IMG/VR virus record: IMGVR_UViG_3300023174_000052
Coordinates: 111,595 to 175,594 of that record
Length of the DNA stretch: 64,000 nucleotides
DNA from: a virus
Direction: 5' to 3' (one strand)
A program made the position numbers and the translations under genes. The notes under the pieces are model-generated. The model was not told the DNA's origin. It searched no databases and saw only the letters and a list, made by a program, of their open reading frames with translations. Of the stretch, positions 26,918-37,159 are shown piece by piece; the stretch's first letter is position 1; each line of letters begins with the position of its first letter.

Positions 26918-29900
26918 TCACCTTAAAACTCCGCTTACGTATTGATCTAACAATGATATAGAATCGTTACTAGCGACGACGAACCTGCCCACTGTTCCAG
27001 ATCTCGAATCAACTCTCAATGCAGCGTCGTAATCGACGCCTCTAGTATTATTCGACATTGTACCTGTAATAACTTGCGACTGATATGTCCCGACATACGC
27101 AGATACCTCTGCGTTATCGTATTGATCTAATACAGGATCATTTCCTATAGTCGTAGACATATTTGAAGAATTGATAGTTCGAATCATTTCTACTTTTTCA
27201 CCGTCTCTGATGTAGTCACCTATCAATATCATCTCTGCGCTTCCAGGTAATATTCTCATATAAGAATTACCAGCGTAATGCCATATTTGTTCTTTTAAAA
27301 TTGGGTTCACAAATGCTTTTTGAGCGGGTTTATTTGAACCATTTTCATTATAGTCAGTTAAATTTTTACCAAAATATGGAGCAATATCAGGAGGAGGAGT
27401 TATTCCAGCGTCTAAACCCAAAACTAATTCGTCTTCCGGTAATAGAATGTATGGATTATATACGTTTCTTCCAGCGTTTGGAGATGACGGAGAATATCCT
27501 ATCGTAAGAGATGATAAAAGATCTGAGAAAGAACATCCGTCTAATCCTGTTTTTATTGTAAATGTACCCGTTAAATACACTGATGGTTCATCATTATACG
27601 TCGATGCTGTAATAATCTCTGATCTTTGAAATACAGCTGCTAACGGTGGTTTGGCATTTTTGGCTAATGTAGCTGTAATTCCTCTAGAATCATTAACTAT
27701 TTGAATGCTTGTGTTGAATGGTGTACTAATTAAATTATAGAACGAAAATCCTGTTCTTGCTATCTCTATATCAAATTCGGGAGCAGTCGAACCCAGATTT
27801 ACGAATCCCAAACCATAGGCTGTGAAATCAGAAAATTTTGGCCATTGTAATAATGAATTTTGATTTCTTAAAATGTCTATATCGTTATCGAATTGATAAT
27901 ATGGAGTAATCGGAACTCTTTCGATGGAACCTGGTGGTTCGTATCCGTCTGATGCGCTAGCAACAACTACTGGTTGCTGCGTTCCACCAAACCAAAAATT
28001 TTGAAATATTGTAGAAATAGGTGGTGTTGTATTTTGTTCTAGAAACGCGTTTGTTCCCTTTTGCGGATACCAATTAAACAATCTATTAGCGAGCGTTGGA
28101 TCAAATGCGGGTAAATTTAAACGACCGTGAAATGACGTGCTTAAATGCCCTTTGCTCGTTGTAACATACATTAACGTACTATTCGGGTAACCTCCCAAAA
28201 CATATGCAGGATCGATTTGTATTTCTAAATATTTTTTCTCGATATATGTTGAATTGTCAGAAAAATCGTTTAAATTCGTATTAAATGATACGGCAGGAGT
28301 ATGAAGCGGCGAAGATATATTTTCTAAACTTTCTCCTGTGATTAAATCTTCTCCTGCGTTTGATCTTCTAAATACTTCATTTAATTCGAAAGTCGCAGGT
28401 ACTCCTGGTATGAGTGATGAAACAACGGGCGTATTAATGCCGAATTGTTCTGAAAATCCATCTCTATTCGATAAACCAAATGACGAAGAATTATAGACGC
28501 AAACGCTACCCGAGCCTATTAGGAATCTCATAGACGATGATATGTCTTGCAAAGAATCTATCGCGTTCGAAGAATTCGCCCTACGTTGTCTATATAAAAA
28601 GAAAACGTAATTATCCATATCCTTTCGCATAGTCACATTTTCAGTCCAATTCCAACTATACTCGAAAGAATTTAAGCAATTACTATATAATAAATCGATG
28701 TACTCCTGCGCTAGCGATCGTTTCCAAATTGTAATCGATGCTATTTTACCTCTCAAATCAGCCGTATCAGTACCTCTTGATCCAAAAAACAATTTAAATG
28801 TATGTGATCTCGCTGTAGTAAATGTTCCACTAGATGACGACGTATTATCTCGTCTTATTCTATCGATAAAAATTTTCATTCCTGTCGAAGAATTGCTACC
28901 ATCATATGTGACAACAAAATGATGCCATTTTGAATCTTGTATGTATCCATTCGCAACCGCGCTTGAAACACTGCGTTCTATATAATCAGTTGAATATATA
29001 GACGAAGCGATATCGCTTATCCTGAATCTAAGTCTATCTGTGGCTCTATCGTAGAAAAAATAGTATTCTGAATCTAACCCTGTAGAAGATACTTTCGCGA
29101 ATAGATTGTGATTCTTGCCGGGTGCAAAATCACTAAATTTTACCCAAAAACTTATCGATAAACCGTCGATGCCAAGCTTAATATCGTTGCTATTATCAAC
29201 GACTAAATTATCATTTGTCAAAGTTGTAAGCGCATCATATGTAAGATCAAGCGAACCGCGTCCTGTTATATTACCAGGAGTATCGTTTATATCTACAGTG
29301 GCTAAATTCGATAACGTCGCGATATGATCGTTTCCTGATCGGTCGGGTATCGTATCAGGAGACGATGCAGTCGATTCAAAATTAAAATAAGCTGCTGGTT
29401 TATATAAATCGATATATTGTCCTTCGTTTATTTCATTTATTCTTTGAATTTCTACAGGTATTTTTAATATTACTTTTTTTAATAAAAGTGGACTACTTAT
29501 AAATTTATCTAACTTTATTGATTCATCATTAAACGCGTGATATTTTGGAGAAAATGGTGCTCCAAATACGATAGTAGGCGATCCAACATTTTCGTACCCT
29601 GCTCTTTGTAGATGTTCTTTTTTAGATGTAAAATACCCTAATTGCGGCGATGCAGTAAATTGCCGCATAATTTCATTCGTACCTGTCACCTGTAATTTCG
29701 AAGAATAAGTGTAGCGAAGATCGGAATACGAGACGAAAGTTCCTGTCACTAGATTCAAATTCGCTGCATTATTTGAATATTGTGAAAAAATATCTAAATC
29801 AAATGAAAGCCACCCGCCATCATGATCATCATTAGCGTATGAATTAACTTCAATTGTGTTTACTGCTCCATTAGAATCTTTAGTCTGGGTATTCGTACCT

Positions 29901-31462
29901 AAAGAATTTTCATGTTGTGATCTTTTTTCCACCCAACAGCCTTTTATGGGCGAATAATACAAAAAACCTGTTCCTGCTACGCCTAGGTCCAGACTTTTAT
30001 ATGAATTGTCAAGTCGACCATGGCGATCTAGCGCGGAACTTAGAAACATGGAATAGTTTGTTGTAGCGTACTGGAGGGTTTTTGCAGATTTAGAATCCGT
30101 TCTTCCAGCGTATTGTAGATTATCGTTTCTTTGCACCGATGATATGTCTATTTTAATTGCTGTGGATGCAGTCGTTCCATCTATACAATTTAACATAGAT
30201 TTTTGTAATAATTCTTCGAATGGCTTTTCTTTAGTACTTTTTCTACCATCTTTTAAATTATTTTGAATGATGATAGAATTTAAATTCGTCGAAAGTTCTA
30301 AACTTTCTTCGCCGTCGAAAGAATCAATCAAAGAATTTTTTCCAACGTAAGAAGCTCGATTACCAAGTATAGTCTTAGTATCGTCGAATGCCCCCTCGGA
30401 ATTATTATTTAAAATTAAACCTAAATCTAACTTTCTAGGTGGCTTTGAAATAGACGTGAAGCGTTCTACGTATACACCATCTAACGTGCCTTTATGTAAC
30501 GCGATTATTTCTTCATCACTTAAAATTCTATCCCATTTAGATAATTGAAAATAAGAATGATTTGCGAGAAATAATCTATCATTATTACTGGACATAAAGT
30601 CCTGGTATTTTGGCGCAAAATAAGAAGCCGTCCCTAAAATAGGAAAAATTATTTTTCCGTCTTTTAATAATTGATTTTCGCCTATGACACCATCGCCAGG
30701 CGATAGACGATTTAATGGTTTATCACCCGATTCGTTTGAATAATTCTGTAAATATAGAGAACGTCTTTCGCCATTAATCCATACGTCGCAAATACCATTA
30801 GAACCATTTTTTCTAGTTTTGTTTCTTATTACGACGTGTGTCCACTCGCCAAATGGAATATTTTTTTCATTTGCGAATTCTGATGGATAATTTAAACTAA
30901 CGCTTTGTTCTACATATGACCTGGTTATTAGGTTCGTATTATCAAACGTGTCGCAAAAATTAAACGTATAGTCTGGGTCAGATGCAACGTAAAAGTTTCT
31001 TAAGCCAAAGTACGATCGTAAACCATCACCTGTACTATTCTTTTTTAAATAAGTAGAAAATCGTATCGTTTTCGTTATAGGTGGAGAAATAATTGGTCTA
31101 ACTGCGATATAATCAAACTGTCTATTTACTGTTGAATCATAATTTGGCGAAAATCCGGTGTCGATAAATTTTACCCAAAAAGAAATAGTAAAATTATCAT
31201 TTGCCCAAGATATATTCGGAATTAAATTTGAAAAACATTCAGACCCGTTAATCGTAGCGCCAGTGTGATTTGCAGGACCTGGCGAGGACGTGTGTCCTGA
31301 TCCTCCTAAAATATCACCTGTGAAACGTTCAATTACGTTTGAACCGTCCCATTGTATCTCGAAATGTAAATCTCTCGATAAATCTATAACACGGCCACCA
31401 GATCTAACTGAAAATGGTTTCATTAAATCTATCGATGTGAGTTCGCCTCTTAGTCGTGCCAT
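26918..31462 (-). CDS. Giant tail/baseplate protein with two LamG-like domains, 1514 aa
   Basis: Two concanavalin/laminin-G-like domains are visible. The first (about residues 80-330) has FTISFWVKF, GEWTHVVIRN and VWINGERR; the second (about 740-900) has LSISFWVKF, SKWHHFVVTYDG and IFIDRIRR. Regions between and after are Ser/Asn-rich beta structure with no motif that I can name. It is the largest product of the window and intact. LamG domains on phages are thought to bind glycans or mediate virion contacts. ATG 31462 follows GGGGA. Placement after the gp6-like gene argues for a baseplate or tail surface location. Confidence 0.75.
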   Translation of the reverse strand: MARLRGELTSIDLMKPFSVRSGGRVIDLSRDLHFEIQWDGSNVIERFTGDILGGSGHTSSPGPANHTGATINGSECFSNLIPNISWANDNFTISFWVKFIDTGFSPNYDSTVNRQFDYIAVRPIISPPITKTIRFSTYLKKNSTGDGLRSYFGLRNFYVASDPDYTFNFCDTFDNTNLITRSYVEQSVSLNYPSEFANEKNIPFGEWTHVVIRNKTRKNGSNGICDVWINGERRSLYLQNYSNESGDKPLNRLSPGDGVIGENQLLKDGKIIFPILGTASYFAPKYQDFMSSNNDRLFLANHSYFQLSKWDRILSDEEIIALHKGTLDGVYVERFTSISKPPRKLDLGLILNNNSEGAFDDTKTILGNRASYVGKNSLIDSFDGEESLELSTNLNSIIIQNNLKDGRKSTKEKPFEELLQKSMLNCIDGTTASTAIKIDISSVQRNDNLQYAGRTDSKSAKTLQYATTNYSMFLSSALDRHGRLDNSYKSLDLGVAGTGFLYYSPIKGCWVEKRSQHENSLGTNTQTKDSNGAVNTIEVNSYANDDHDGGWLSFDLDIFSQYSNNAANLNLVTGTFVSYSDLRYTYSSKLQVTGTNEIMRQFTASPQLGYFTSKKEHLQRAGYENVGSPTIVFGAPFSPKYHAFNDESIKLDKFISSPLLLKKVILKIPVEIQRINEINEGQYIDLYKPAAYFNFESTASSPDTIPDRSGNDHIATLSNLATVDINDTPGNITGRGSLDLTYDALTTLTNDNLVVDNSNDIKLGIDGLSISFWVKFSDFAPGKNHNLFAKVSSTGLDSEYYFFYDRATDRLRFRISDIASSIYSTDYIERSVSSAVANGYIQDSKWHHFVVTYDGSNSSTGMKIFIDRIRRDNTSSSSGTFTTARSHTFKLFFGSRGTDTADLRGKIASITIWKRSLAQEYIDLLYSNCLNSFEYSWNWTENVTMRKDMDNYVFFLYRQRRANSSNAIDSLQDISSSMRFLIGSGSVCVYNSSSFGLSNRDGFSEQFGINTPVVSSLIPGVPATFELNEVFRRSNAGEDLITGESLENISSPLHTPAVSFNTNLNDFSDNSTYIEKKYLEIQIDPAYVLGGYPNSTLMYVTTSKGHLSTSFHGRLNLPAFDPTLANRLFNWYPQKGTNAFLEQNTTPPISTIFQNFWFGGTQQPVVVASASDGYEPPGSIERVPITPYYQFDNDIDILRNQNSLLQWPKFSDFTAYGLGFVNLGSTAPEFDIEIARTGFSFYNLISTPFNTSIQIVNDSRGITATLAKNAKPPLAAVFQRSEIITASTYNDEPSVYLTGTFTIKTGLDGCSFSDLLSSLTIGYSPSSPNAGRNVYNPYILLPEDELVLGLDAGITPPPDIAPYFGKNLTDYNENGSNKPAQKAFVNPILKEQIWHYAGNSYMRILPGSAEMILIGDYIRDGEKVEMIRTINSSNMSTTIGNDPVLDQYDNAEVSAYVGTYQSQVITGTMSNNTRGVDYDAALRVDSRSGTVGRFVVASNDSISLLDQYVSGVLR

Positions 31463-31465
31463 GTG

Positions 31466-32335
31466 CTAAATCCCCTTTTGATCCAAAAACGCGATAGAAT
31501 CCGTACCGTTTTCGTTATCAATAAATGTATAACCAGCACACGCAGAAATATACGTTTTTCCCACATCATCGAATGCTGTCGTAGAGTTAGATAACGCATT
31601 CGCAAAATCTTCGCCAACTATCTGCGCGAATTCTAATTCTTTTGTTCGTTCTCTAAAAGGAGATTTTCCTGTTGGATCTTCTGCGAAATAACCTGCTTTT
31701 TGTTCTATCGGTCTATTTGAATCGTCTCCATATTCCAGAAATGGTCTTGTACCTGCATCGTATCCTACAATTGTTTTGCGTTGTTCTATAAGCACGCTAT
31801 ATCCGAATGGATCTTCGTGTGCGTTTGCTATAGAAGCTCTTGGTCGTCGAGCAGATTCGGGTCTATCTATAGTCTGTCGAGTCGCGTAATCTCTTATGGA
31901 TAACGGCTCTATAACGCCGTCCATTGAACCAGGGTCTATTTTTCCAGGTGTATCCAGAACGTAAGGATATAAAAGATCTATTAATTGGTATCCTGAACTT
32001 GGATCTCCTTGCATTTCAATATAGCTTGTAGCATTAGCATACGTAAATTCTTCGAAGGGAGTATCATCATTAAATAATTTTAATCTACCGAGATCTCTAT
32101 TTTCTATTTCGTGAGTTGGTACAAAGAATTTTTTAACAGAATTTATTTTATCGACTTGTCCATCGTCGAATGGTCCATTTTTTTGCTTTATGATTCCATC
32201 GATTACTATTCTAGAATCACCATTCGCCATTATTCTTGGTAACGTCGTACTAAACACATCGTCGTACGTTTTAATTTCAACGCCTTGACGACTGTATAAA
32301 CCGTCTAGAGACTGTGAGATTATTTGAGATGACAT
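31466..32335 (-). CDS. Hypothetical structural-operon protein, 289 aa
   Basis: ATG 32335 overlaps the neighbouring start region and follows AGGAGAT. The protein is acidic, with many Asp-Gly and Pro turns, and its C-terminus (about 240-289) has a short aromatic hydrophobic stretch. No family is recognised. It sits between two very large LamG-bearing proteins with almost no spacing, so it is likely a stoichiometric partner or connector in the same virion substructure. Confidence 0.62.
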   Translation of the reverse strand: MSSQIISQSLDGLYSRQGVEIKTYDDVFSTTLPRIMANGDSRIVIDGIIKQKNGPFDDGQVDKINSVKKFFVPTHEIENRDLGRLKLFNDDTPFEEFTYANATSYIEMQGDPSSGYQLIDLLYPYVLDTPGKIDPGSMDGVIEPLSIRDYATRQTIDRPESARRPRASIANAHEDPFGYSVLIEQRKTIVGYDAGTRPFLEYGDDSNRPIEQKAGYFAEDPTGKSPFRERTKELEFAQIVGEDFANALSNSTTAFDDVGKTYISACAGYTFIDNENGTDSIAFLDQKGI

Positions 32336-35300
32336 TAAAATCTCCTGACGTTCGTACTTAATTTCGCTAGACCTATTGTTCCTCTAAGATTTCTGCGATT
32401 ATTTTCGCCGAGATACAAATCGCCCCAATGATATTTCATTTTTGTTCTTTCAAGCATGTGACTCTCTACAACAAGATTGACGCCTAAAAATCTCGAATTA
32501 GCAGGTAAAAACTGTTCTATTAATCGCGATAATGTAGATTCAAACCATTTACTAAACAACACTACGTTTGAATATTCGGGTATGCCTGTCAATCGATTGA
32601 AATATACATCTCTCATATCTTCAAGATCAGGATAGCTATCGTCGAATAAACTGGTAGGATCACCGATCGCATTATCGATAATCGTTAAATCAGAAAACAT
32701 TTTGATAATGTCTTCATTTAAACCTTGGACTATTGATATTTCTATTCCAAAACGATTGTCGTCATTACCCTGTTCGTATTTCGGTACTTCATAAATTGGA
32801 GCTATTTCAACTCCTGCAGCTTTCGCTAGCGCGTATGATTGAAACGATCGAATTCTTACCTTATTATCCGTACTACGTTCGTCGAATTTCGGATCAAGCG
32901 ATGAAAAAATGATATCATCAGAACCTAAGATTGTTTCGTTTGCAAAAAATCCTGAACCTGACAGGTGTAAATTATTTTGTGAATAATCGAATATAATAAT
33001 TTTTCCATAAGAATCGGCGTTAATTTCTTCTTGATCGAATGACGTGTCTAGTCTCAAACGTTCGAAAGATCCGGATTCGAGAGTAGTAAAATTAAAATTT
33101 ACCAATGGATTTTTGACACCAAGAGATTCATGATTCGTAACGTGTTCGTACCATTCAGTATCAAATAAATATTTAGAATAAAATTTGACACCTGACACCT
33201 CGCCACCGAACGTAGATAAAGTTGATCCTGGTAACGTGTACGGATCAATAAAACTTGTGTTAATACTACCTACGTAATTTCCTAATTGAAAACATGTACC
33301 TGACGCGTTATTTATCGAGTTTATATTCGACAAAACGTCTGATGTATTACTAGAATTTGTTAAATATAAAATTTCTTCGTCCAATATTATCGGTTGACCT
33401 GCTTGTTGTTTGCCTAGTCTCAAAAAGTATTTACTTTCAAAATCACCTATTTTTTGTCGACCAAAGCTTATATGCCATCTATCTCCATCATATAGCGTTC
33501 TTCCGTCTATCGATATAGAAAAGGCATTTGAGGAAATAGTGTCAGTAGAACCGTATAATGTCAAAGTAGCTATATTGTCGTCTTTAGATCCACTTTTCGA
33601 TGCAATAAGATTAAATAATAAGCCCGTTCCGAACGAACCTGTCGTATAAAATCTAACAAGCGATTCATTAGAATAAGAAACGTCATCCTGAAATCTATAC
33701 GTTGCTTCATATGTCCACGATGAACTAGTAAATAATCCGTCTGAGACATCGTCGCTACCATATAAACCGATATTTCCTTGCGGTTCCGGAACCCCAGGTT
33801 CTATTCGAGATCCCGACAGGAATGGCGAAGTGATTGTGTATCCTGTCTTTGGTAATAATTTACCTGCAGAAATTCTACGAGGTCGTCGAGCTTCTATTAC
33901 ACCTTCACGAGCGCCACCATACTCTCGCAATCTAATAGACGTATCTGGATTTACTCCGAATGCTCTTATTAATTCTTTAACTGAAGATATCGTGCCCTTT
34001 TCTCTTAAAATAGTTGGTATAGAAGCAAGCAATCGACGCCAAATTTGCGATTGAATTTCTTGTAACGTCATTGTATTACTTGAAGATTCTACTCCAAAAT
34101 CATTTCCATCTATTTCATCGTTCGGTTTTATAGTAGAAAACAATTGTGGTAATTCTATACCAATATTTCTTGCTTGGTGGACTAAAAATTGATCTGATAT
34201 TGAACCCATATCAACGTATTCGAACGATTCTATTTTTGAAAAATGATCTAAATAAATTTTCATTTCGTCGAATTGTTTTGCCCAAACATATAACAATGCC
34301 GATAGTATTTGCGCTGCGCCGAGTTTAGAATTACCCGGCCGATTTCCACTGGCAGGATACGTTTCGACGACAGGACCTTCGTCAGTCTCAAACCCCTGTT
34401 CAAGTCTACCTTCGAAAAAATAGTGAGGTGGTACAAGACGAGTTATAAGATTTGGATTTATTTCATCATACTTTGAAGCAGATAGCAATAATTTTTGATT
34501 TAACGTAATTAATTCGTCATAATCTGGGAAAAGAATCGGATTTTCTTTTAATGCTTCTTTAAACGTTGCGAGACCGTCGAGATTCGACCTAAGTGTGTCT
34601 ACGTATCCGATTACATTAGAGTGTAATCCATTACCACTATGATCTAATATAAGAGTTTTTTGAGAATAACTACCAGATGGTTCGTTAAATTTATAGAATA
34701 ATTTTAAATTATCTTCAGGATATTGGCTGGAAGATATAGCCATTTTAATTTTTTCACTCGATCTATTTCCATGAAATATTTTAAAATCGTCGAGCGATGC
34801 AGATAAATTTTGTTTTGGCAAAAATACGTTAGAACCATACGTATGCGAACTTCCTGTTCCTATTGTAAGAAGTGAGCCGACGGTATTAAATTCATAAAAT
34901 TCATAAGATCTAGAACTTGATGATGCTAAAATTCCGTCCAAATACAATAACGTTCTATTCGAACTCGGTCGTCGATTAAAACAAGCTGCAATATCTATCC
35001 AGTTTCCTTTATTAATTGAGTATGATGAGCTAAGATGCGCAGAGCCAGATGATACTATAAAAATTAAATCGCATTTTGTTGTTGAAGTCGAAGCTGATAT
35101 CGCCAGTGTATAACCACTTGTCGACGATAATCTTTGTAATAAAACTTGATTATCATTAATTTGTTCGGGGAAAAACGCTTTAAACTGAAACGATATACTT
35201 CCATTGCCTGGATCTAAGACCGGTTGTCCATCTACTTTTTTCGATATATCGGGAGCCATAGCTCCTGGGACATCGTTAACTTCAATGTATGAATTTTTAA

Positions 35301-35667
35301 AGTGCAACGCGCCGCGATGTTTAGGAAAGTTATCAAAAATCCATTTTTCAAAACCTGTTAATCCATCCAAAAAATTTTCTATATCTATCTTTTGTCCATC
35401 AAATGGAAAACCGTTTATTATTTCATCAAAAGCAACATTAACATTAACTTCGGCGCTGCTAAAAAACGTGTGATTTTCGAATACAGACCAATCCAGAGGT
35501 ATTTGCTGAGTTGAACGTAATGGACTTCCTGGTGGATCGTTTTTAAACGATGTCGTTCCAGATTCTATCGATTTAAAATCGGCCCCTCTCATAGTTAGAA
35601 GTGCTGATCCCTCTGACGAAAATCGAGATAGACCGGGTGATCCCAAGAAATCTTTTATTGTTCTCAT
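32335..35667 (-). CDS. Large baseplate/tail protein with LamG-like domain, 1110 aa
   Basis: A LamG-like domain lies near residues 155-320 (GSISFQFKAFFP, GNWIDIAACFN and LLYLDGI). A helical section near 510-590 contains IWRRLLASIPTILREKGT and VKELIRAFGV, which resembles a conserved segment I associate with phage tail proteins, followed by a second beta-rich, possibly lectin-like part (about 640-850). ATG 35667 follows AAGGTG. The gene follows the gp6-like and DNRLRE-like genes, so it is probably a baseplate-associated protein, perhaps taking the place of gp7 or gp8. Confidence 0.72.
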   Translation of the reverse strand: MRTIKDFLGSPGLSRFSSEGSALLTMRGADFKSIESGTTSFKNDPPGSPLRSTQQIPLDWSVFENHTFFSSAEVNVNVAFDEIINGFPFDGQKIDIENFLDGLTGFEKWIFDNFPKHRGALHFKNSYIEVNDVPGAMAPDISKKVDGQPVLDPGNGSISFQFKAFFPEQINDNQVLLQRLSSTSGYTLAISASTSTTKCDLIFIVSSGSAHLSSSYSINKGNWIDIAACFNRRPSSNRTLLYLDGILASSSSRSYEFYEFNTVGSLLTIGTGSSHTYGSNVFLPKQNLSASLDDFKIFHGNRSSEKIKMAISSSQYPEDNLKLFYKFNEPSGSYSQKTLILDHSGNGLHSNVIGYVDTLRSNLDGLATFKEALKENPILFPDYDELITLNQKLLLSASKYDEINPNLITRLVPPHYFFEGRLEQGFETDEGPVVETYPASGNRPGNSKLGAAQILSALLYVWAKQFDEMKIYLDHFSKIESFEYVDMGSISDQFLVHQARNIGIELPQLFSTIKPNDEIDGNDFGVESSSNTMTLQEIQSQIWRRLLASIPTILREKGTISSVKELIRAFGVNPDTSIRLREYGGAREGVIEARRPRRISAGKLLPKTGYTITSPFLSGSRIEPGVPEPQGNIGLYGSDDVSDGLFTSSSWTYEATYRFQDDVSYSNESLVRFYTTGSFGTGLLFNLIASKSGSKDDNIATLTLYGSTDTISSNAFSISIDGRTLYDGDRWHISFGRQKIGDFESKYFLRLGKQQAGQPIILDEEILYLTNSSNTSDVLSNINSINNASGTCFQLGNYVGSINTSFIDPYTLPGSTLSTFGGEVSGVKFYSKYLFDTEWYEHVTNHESLGVKNPLVNFNFTTLESGSFERLRLDTSFDQEEINADSYGKIIIFDYSQNNLHLSGSGFFANETILGSDDIIFSSLDPKFDERSTDNKVRIRSFQSYALAKAAGVEIAPIYEVPKYEQGNDDNRFGIEISIVQGLNEDIIKMFSDLTIIDNAIGDPTSLFDDSYPDLEDMRDVYFNRLTGIPEYSNVVLFSKWFESTLSRLIEQFLPANSRFLGVNLVVESHMLERTKMKYHWGDLYLGENNRRNLRGTIGLAKLSTNVRRF

Positions 35668-35668
35668 A

Positions 35669-37159
35669 TTACACCTTCACAATAAAGACGTAATTTTCAT
35701 CAGCAATAATTCTTTCCGCGCCTGCATATAACACTTTAAATTCCAATGCAAGAGGTCTTCCTTTTGGAAACGGGGTCGAATTGACATTAACATAATTACC
35801 AGATGCATCAAGAGATAACCTTGTATAATTTTTATCAAAATCAAAAATCAAGGCTTGCGTTTGTAAATCTTTTACTCGATATTGTGCGTCTAATATTTTT
35901 AAAGGTTGTCTTTCGTAACTAAATTTGACTGCATCTTCTTCAAGTGCTATATCATAGAAAGAAGTTTTTACATAAAAACTTTCTCCCCATTTGACTTCCT
36001 GTGGTCCATCGCATCTAGATATTAAACGAACGCGTTCTGTGATCGTAGGAGACGCGTCGCCAGAACCTATCGTTATGCTACCCGTGTAAAATATTTTTGT
36101 ACCATCCAAACTCTTCCAGGTCTCATCAAATGTTATAGAACCACTTTTGGCGATATGTTGAGCTAACGTTAAACTACCAGAAACTATACCTACGTCGTTC
36201 GAAGAGATAGAGAATGGTAGCACATACATTCCTGTAATGGGAGCGCCCAGGAGCTTCTGAGAGCCCGTATGTATCGAATTATACGATCCTGTGGATAACT
36301 GAACTATTATGCAATTGTCGCCTACTAACTGTTGCCCGCCTGCTAACGTTAAATTAGCTGGCGCGCTTGATTTTCTTGACGACAAATATATGCTTCCTGT
36401 AGTATCAAATACTAAATCACTTCTTTGATCGACAATAGAATCATCAAATTTAATTTCTAATCGTGGTGAAAGATATTCGTTTTTAACGTGTCTTGACCCG
36501 AATCTTTTTACGAATCTAGAGACATTATCATTTTCTTGAGAACCCGTAAATGAAATCCTAAATCCATTATTTTCCAAAAGTCCTGATAGCGTTGAACTAA
36601 CTATTAATTTAACATCAATATCAAGATCTTCTATACCCAAAATAAAATCTTGTTTAGACTCTAAAGAAATCGAACTAGAACCCAACATGATATTAGAATA
36701 ATAATCTATATTCGAATCGCCTACGAAACCAGATGCTTCGCATCCACTAGTGTACCAAGTTATTAAATTACTAGCTGATAAAAAATTTGCGCTTCCTACA
36801 TCTGCAAACGAAATTACATCTCTTCCCATACCTTCTTCGAATGGTATCGCTAAAGGAAATACTGACACTGTAAAATTACTGGGGCAAGGATTTCCAGTTG
36901 TAATTGTGTGTAACTTAAGTCTTGCTTCGAAATTATTACTATCAAAAATAGAAGACGATAAAATTCTTAATTGTTCTATATCAAATTTAATTAAAATTCT
37001 CGATAATTCTTTAACGTTATTTGTGATATCTACTTCATCGTATAAATAAAATAAATCGAGAGTTCCCGCTTTTCCCACGTTCGATTCAATCGATGGTCGA
37101 GAATCGATGTATTTATTCGTGATGTATGTATCTGCAGAAGCTGTAAGAGAAATTATCAT
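35669..37159 (-). CDS. Structural protein with DNRLRE-like N-terminal domain, 496 aa
   Basis: The N-terminal 230 residues (ASADTYIT, then a run ending LIKFDI, and later paired strands) resemble DNRLRE-type beta domains found on bacterial and phage surface proteins. The C-terminal half has repeated GS- and TGS-rich strands, also beta. ATG 37159 touches the stop of the gp6-like gene. No enzymatic motif is present. It is likely a fibre-like or wedge-bound virion protein; the domain match is by pattern and moderate. Confidence 0.65.
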   Translation of the reverse strand: MIISLTASADTYITNKYIDSRPSIESNVGKAGTLDLFYLYDEVDITNNVKELSRILIKFDIEQLRILSSSIFDSNNFEARLKLHTITTGNPCPSNFTVSVFPLAIPFEEGMGRDVISFADVGSANFLSASNLITWYTSGCEASGFVGDSNIDYYSNIMLGSSSISLESKQDFILGIEDLDIDVKLIVSSTLSGLLENNGFRISFTGSQENDNVSRFVKRFGSRHVKNEYLSPRLEIKFDDSIVDQRSDLVFDTTGSIYLSSRKSSAPANLTLAGGQQLVGDNCIIVQLSTGSYNSIHTGSQKLLGAPITGMYVLPFSISSNDVGIVSGSLTLAQHIAKSGSITFDETWKSLDGTKIFYTGSITIGSGDASPTITERVRLISRCDGPQEVKWGESFYVKTSFYDIALEEDAVKFSYERQPLKILDAQYRVKDLQTQALIFDFDKNYTRLSLDASGNYVNVNSTPFPKGRPLALEFKVLYAGAERIIADENYVFIVKV

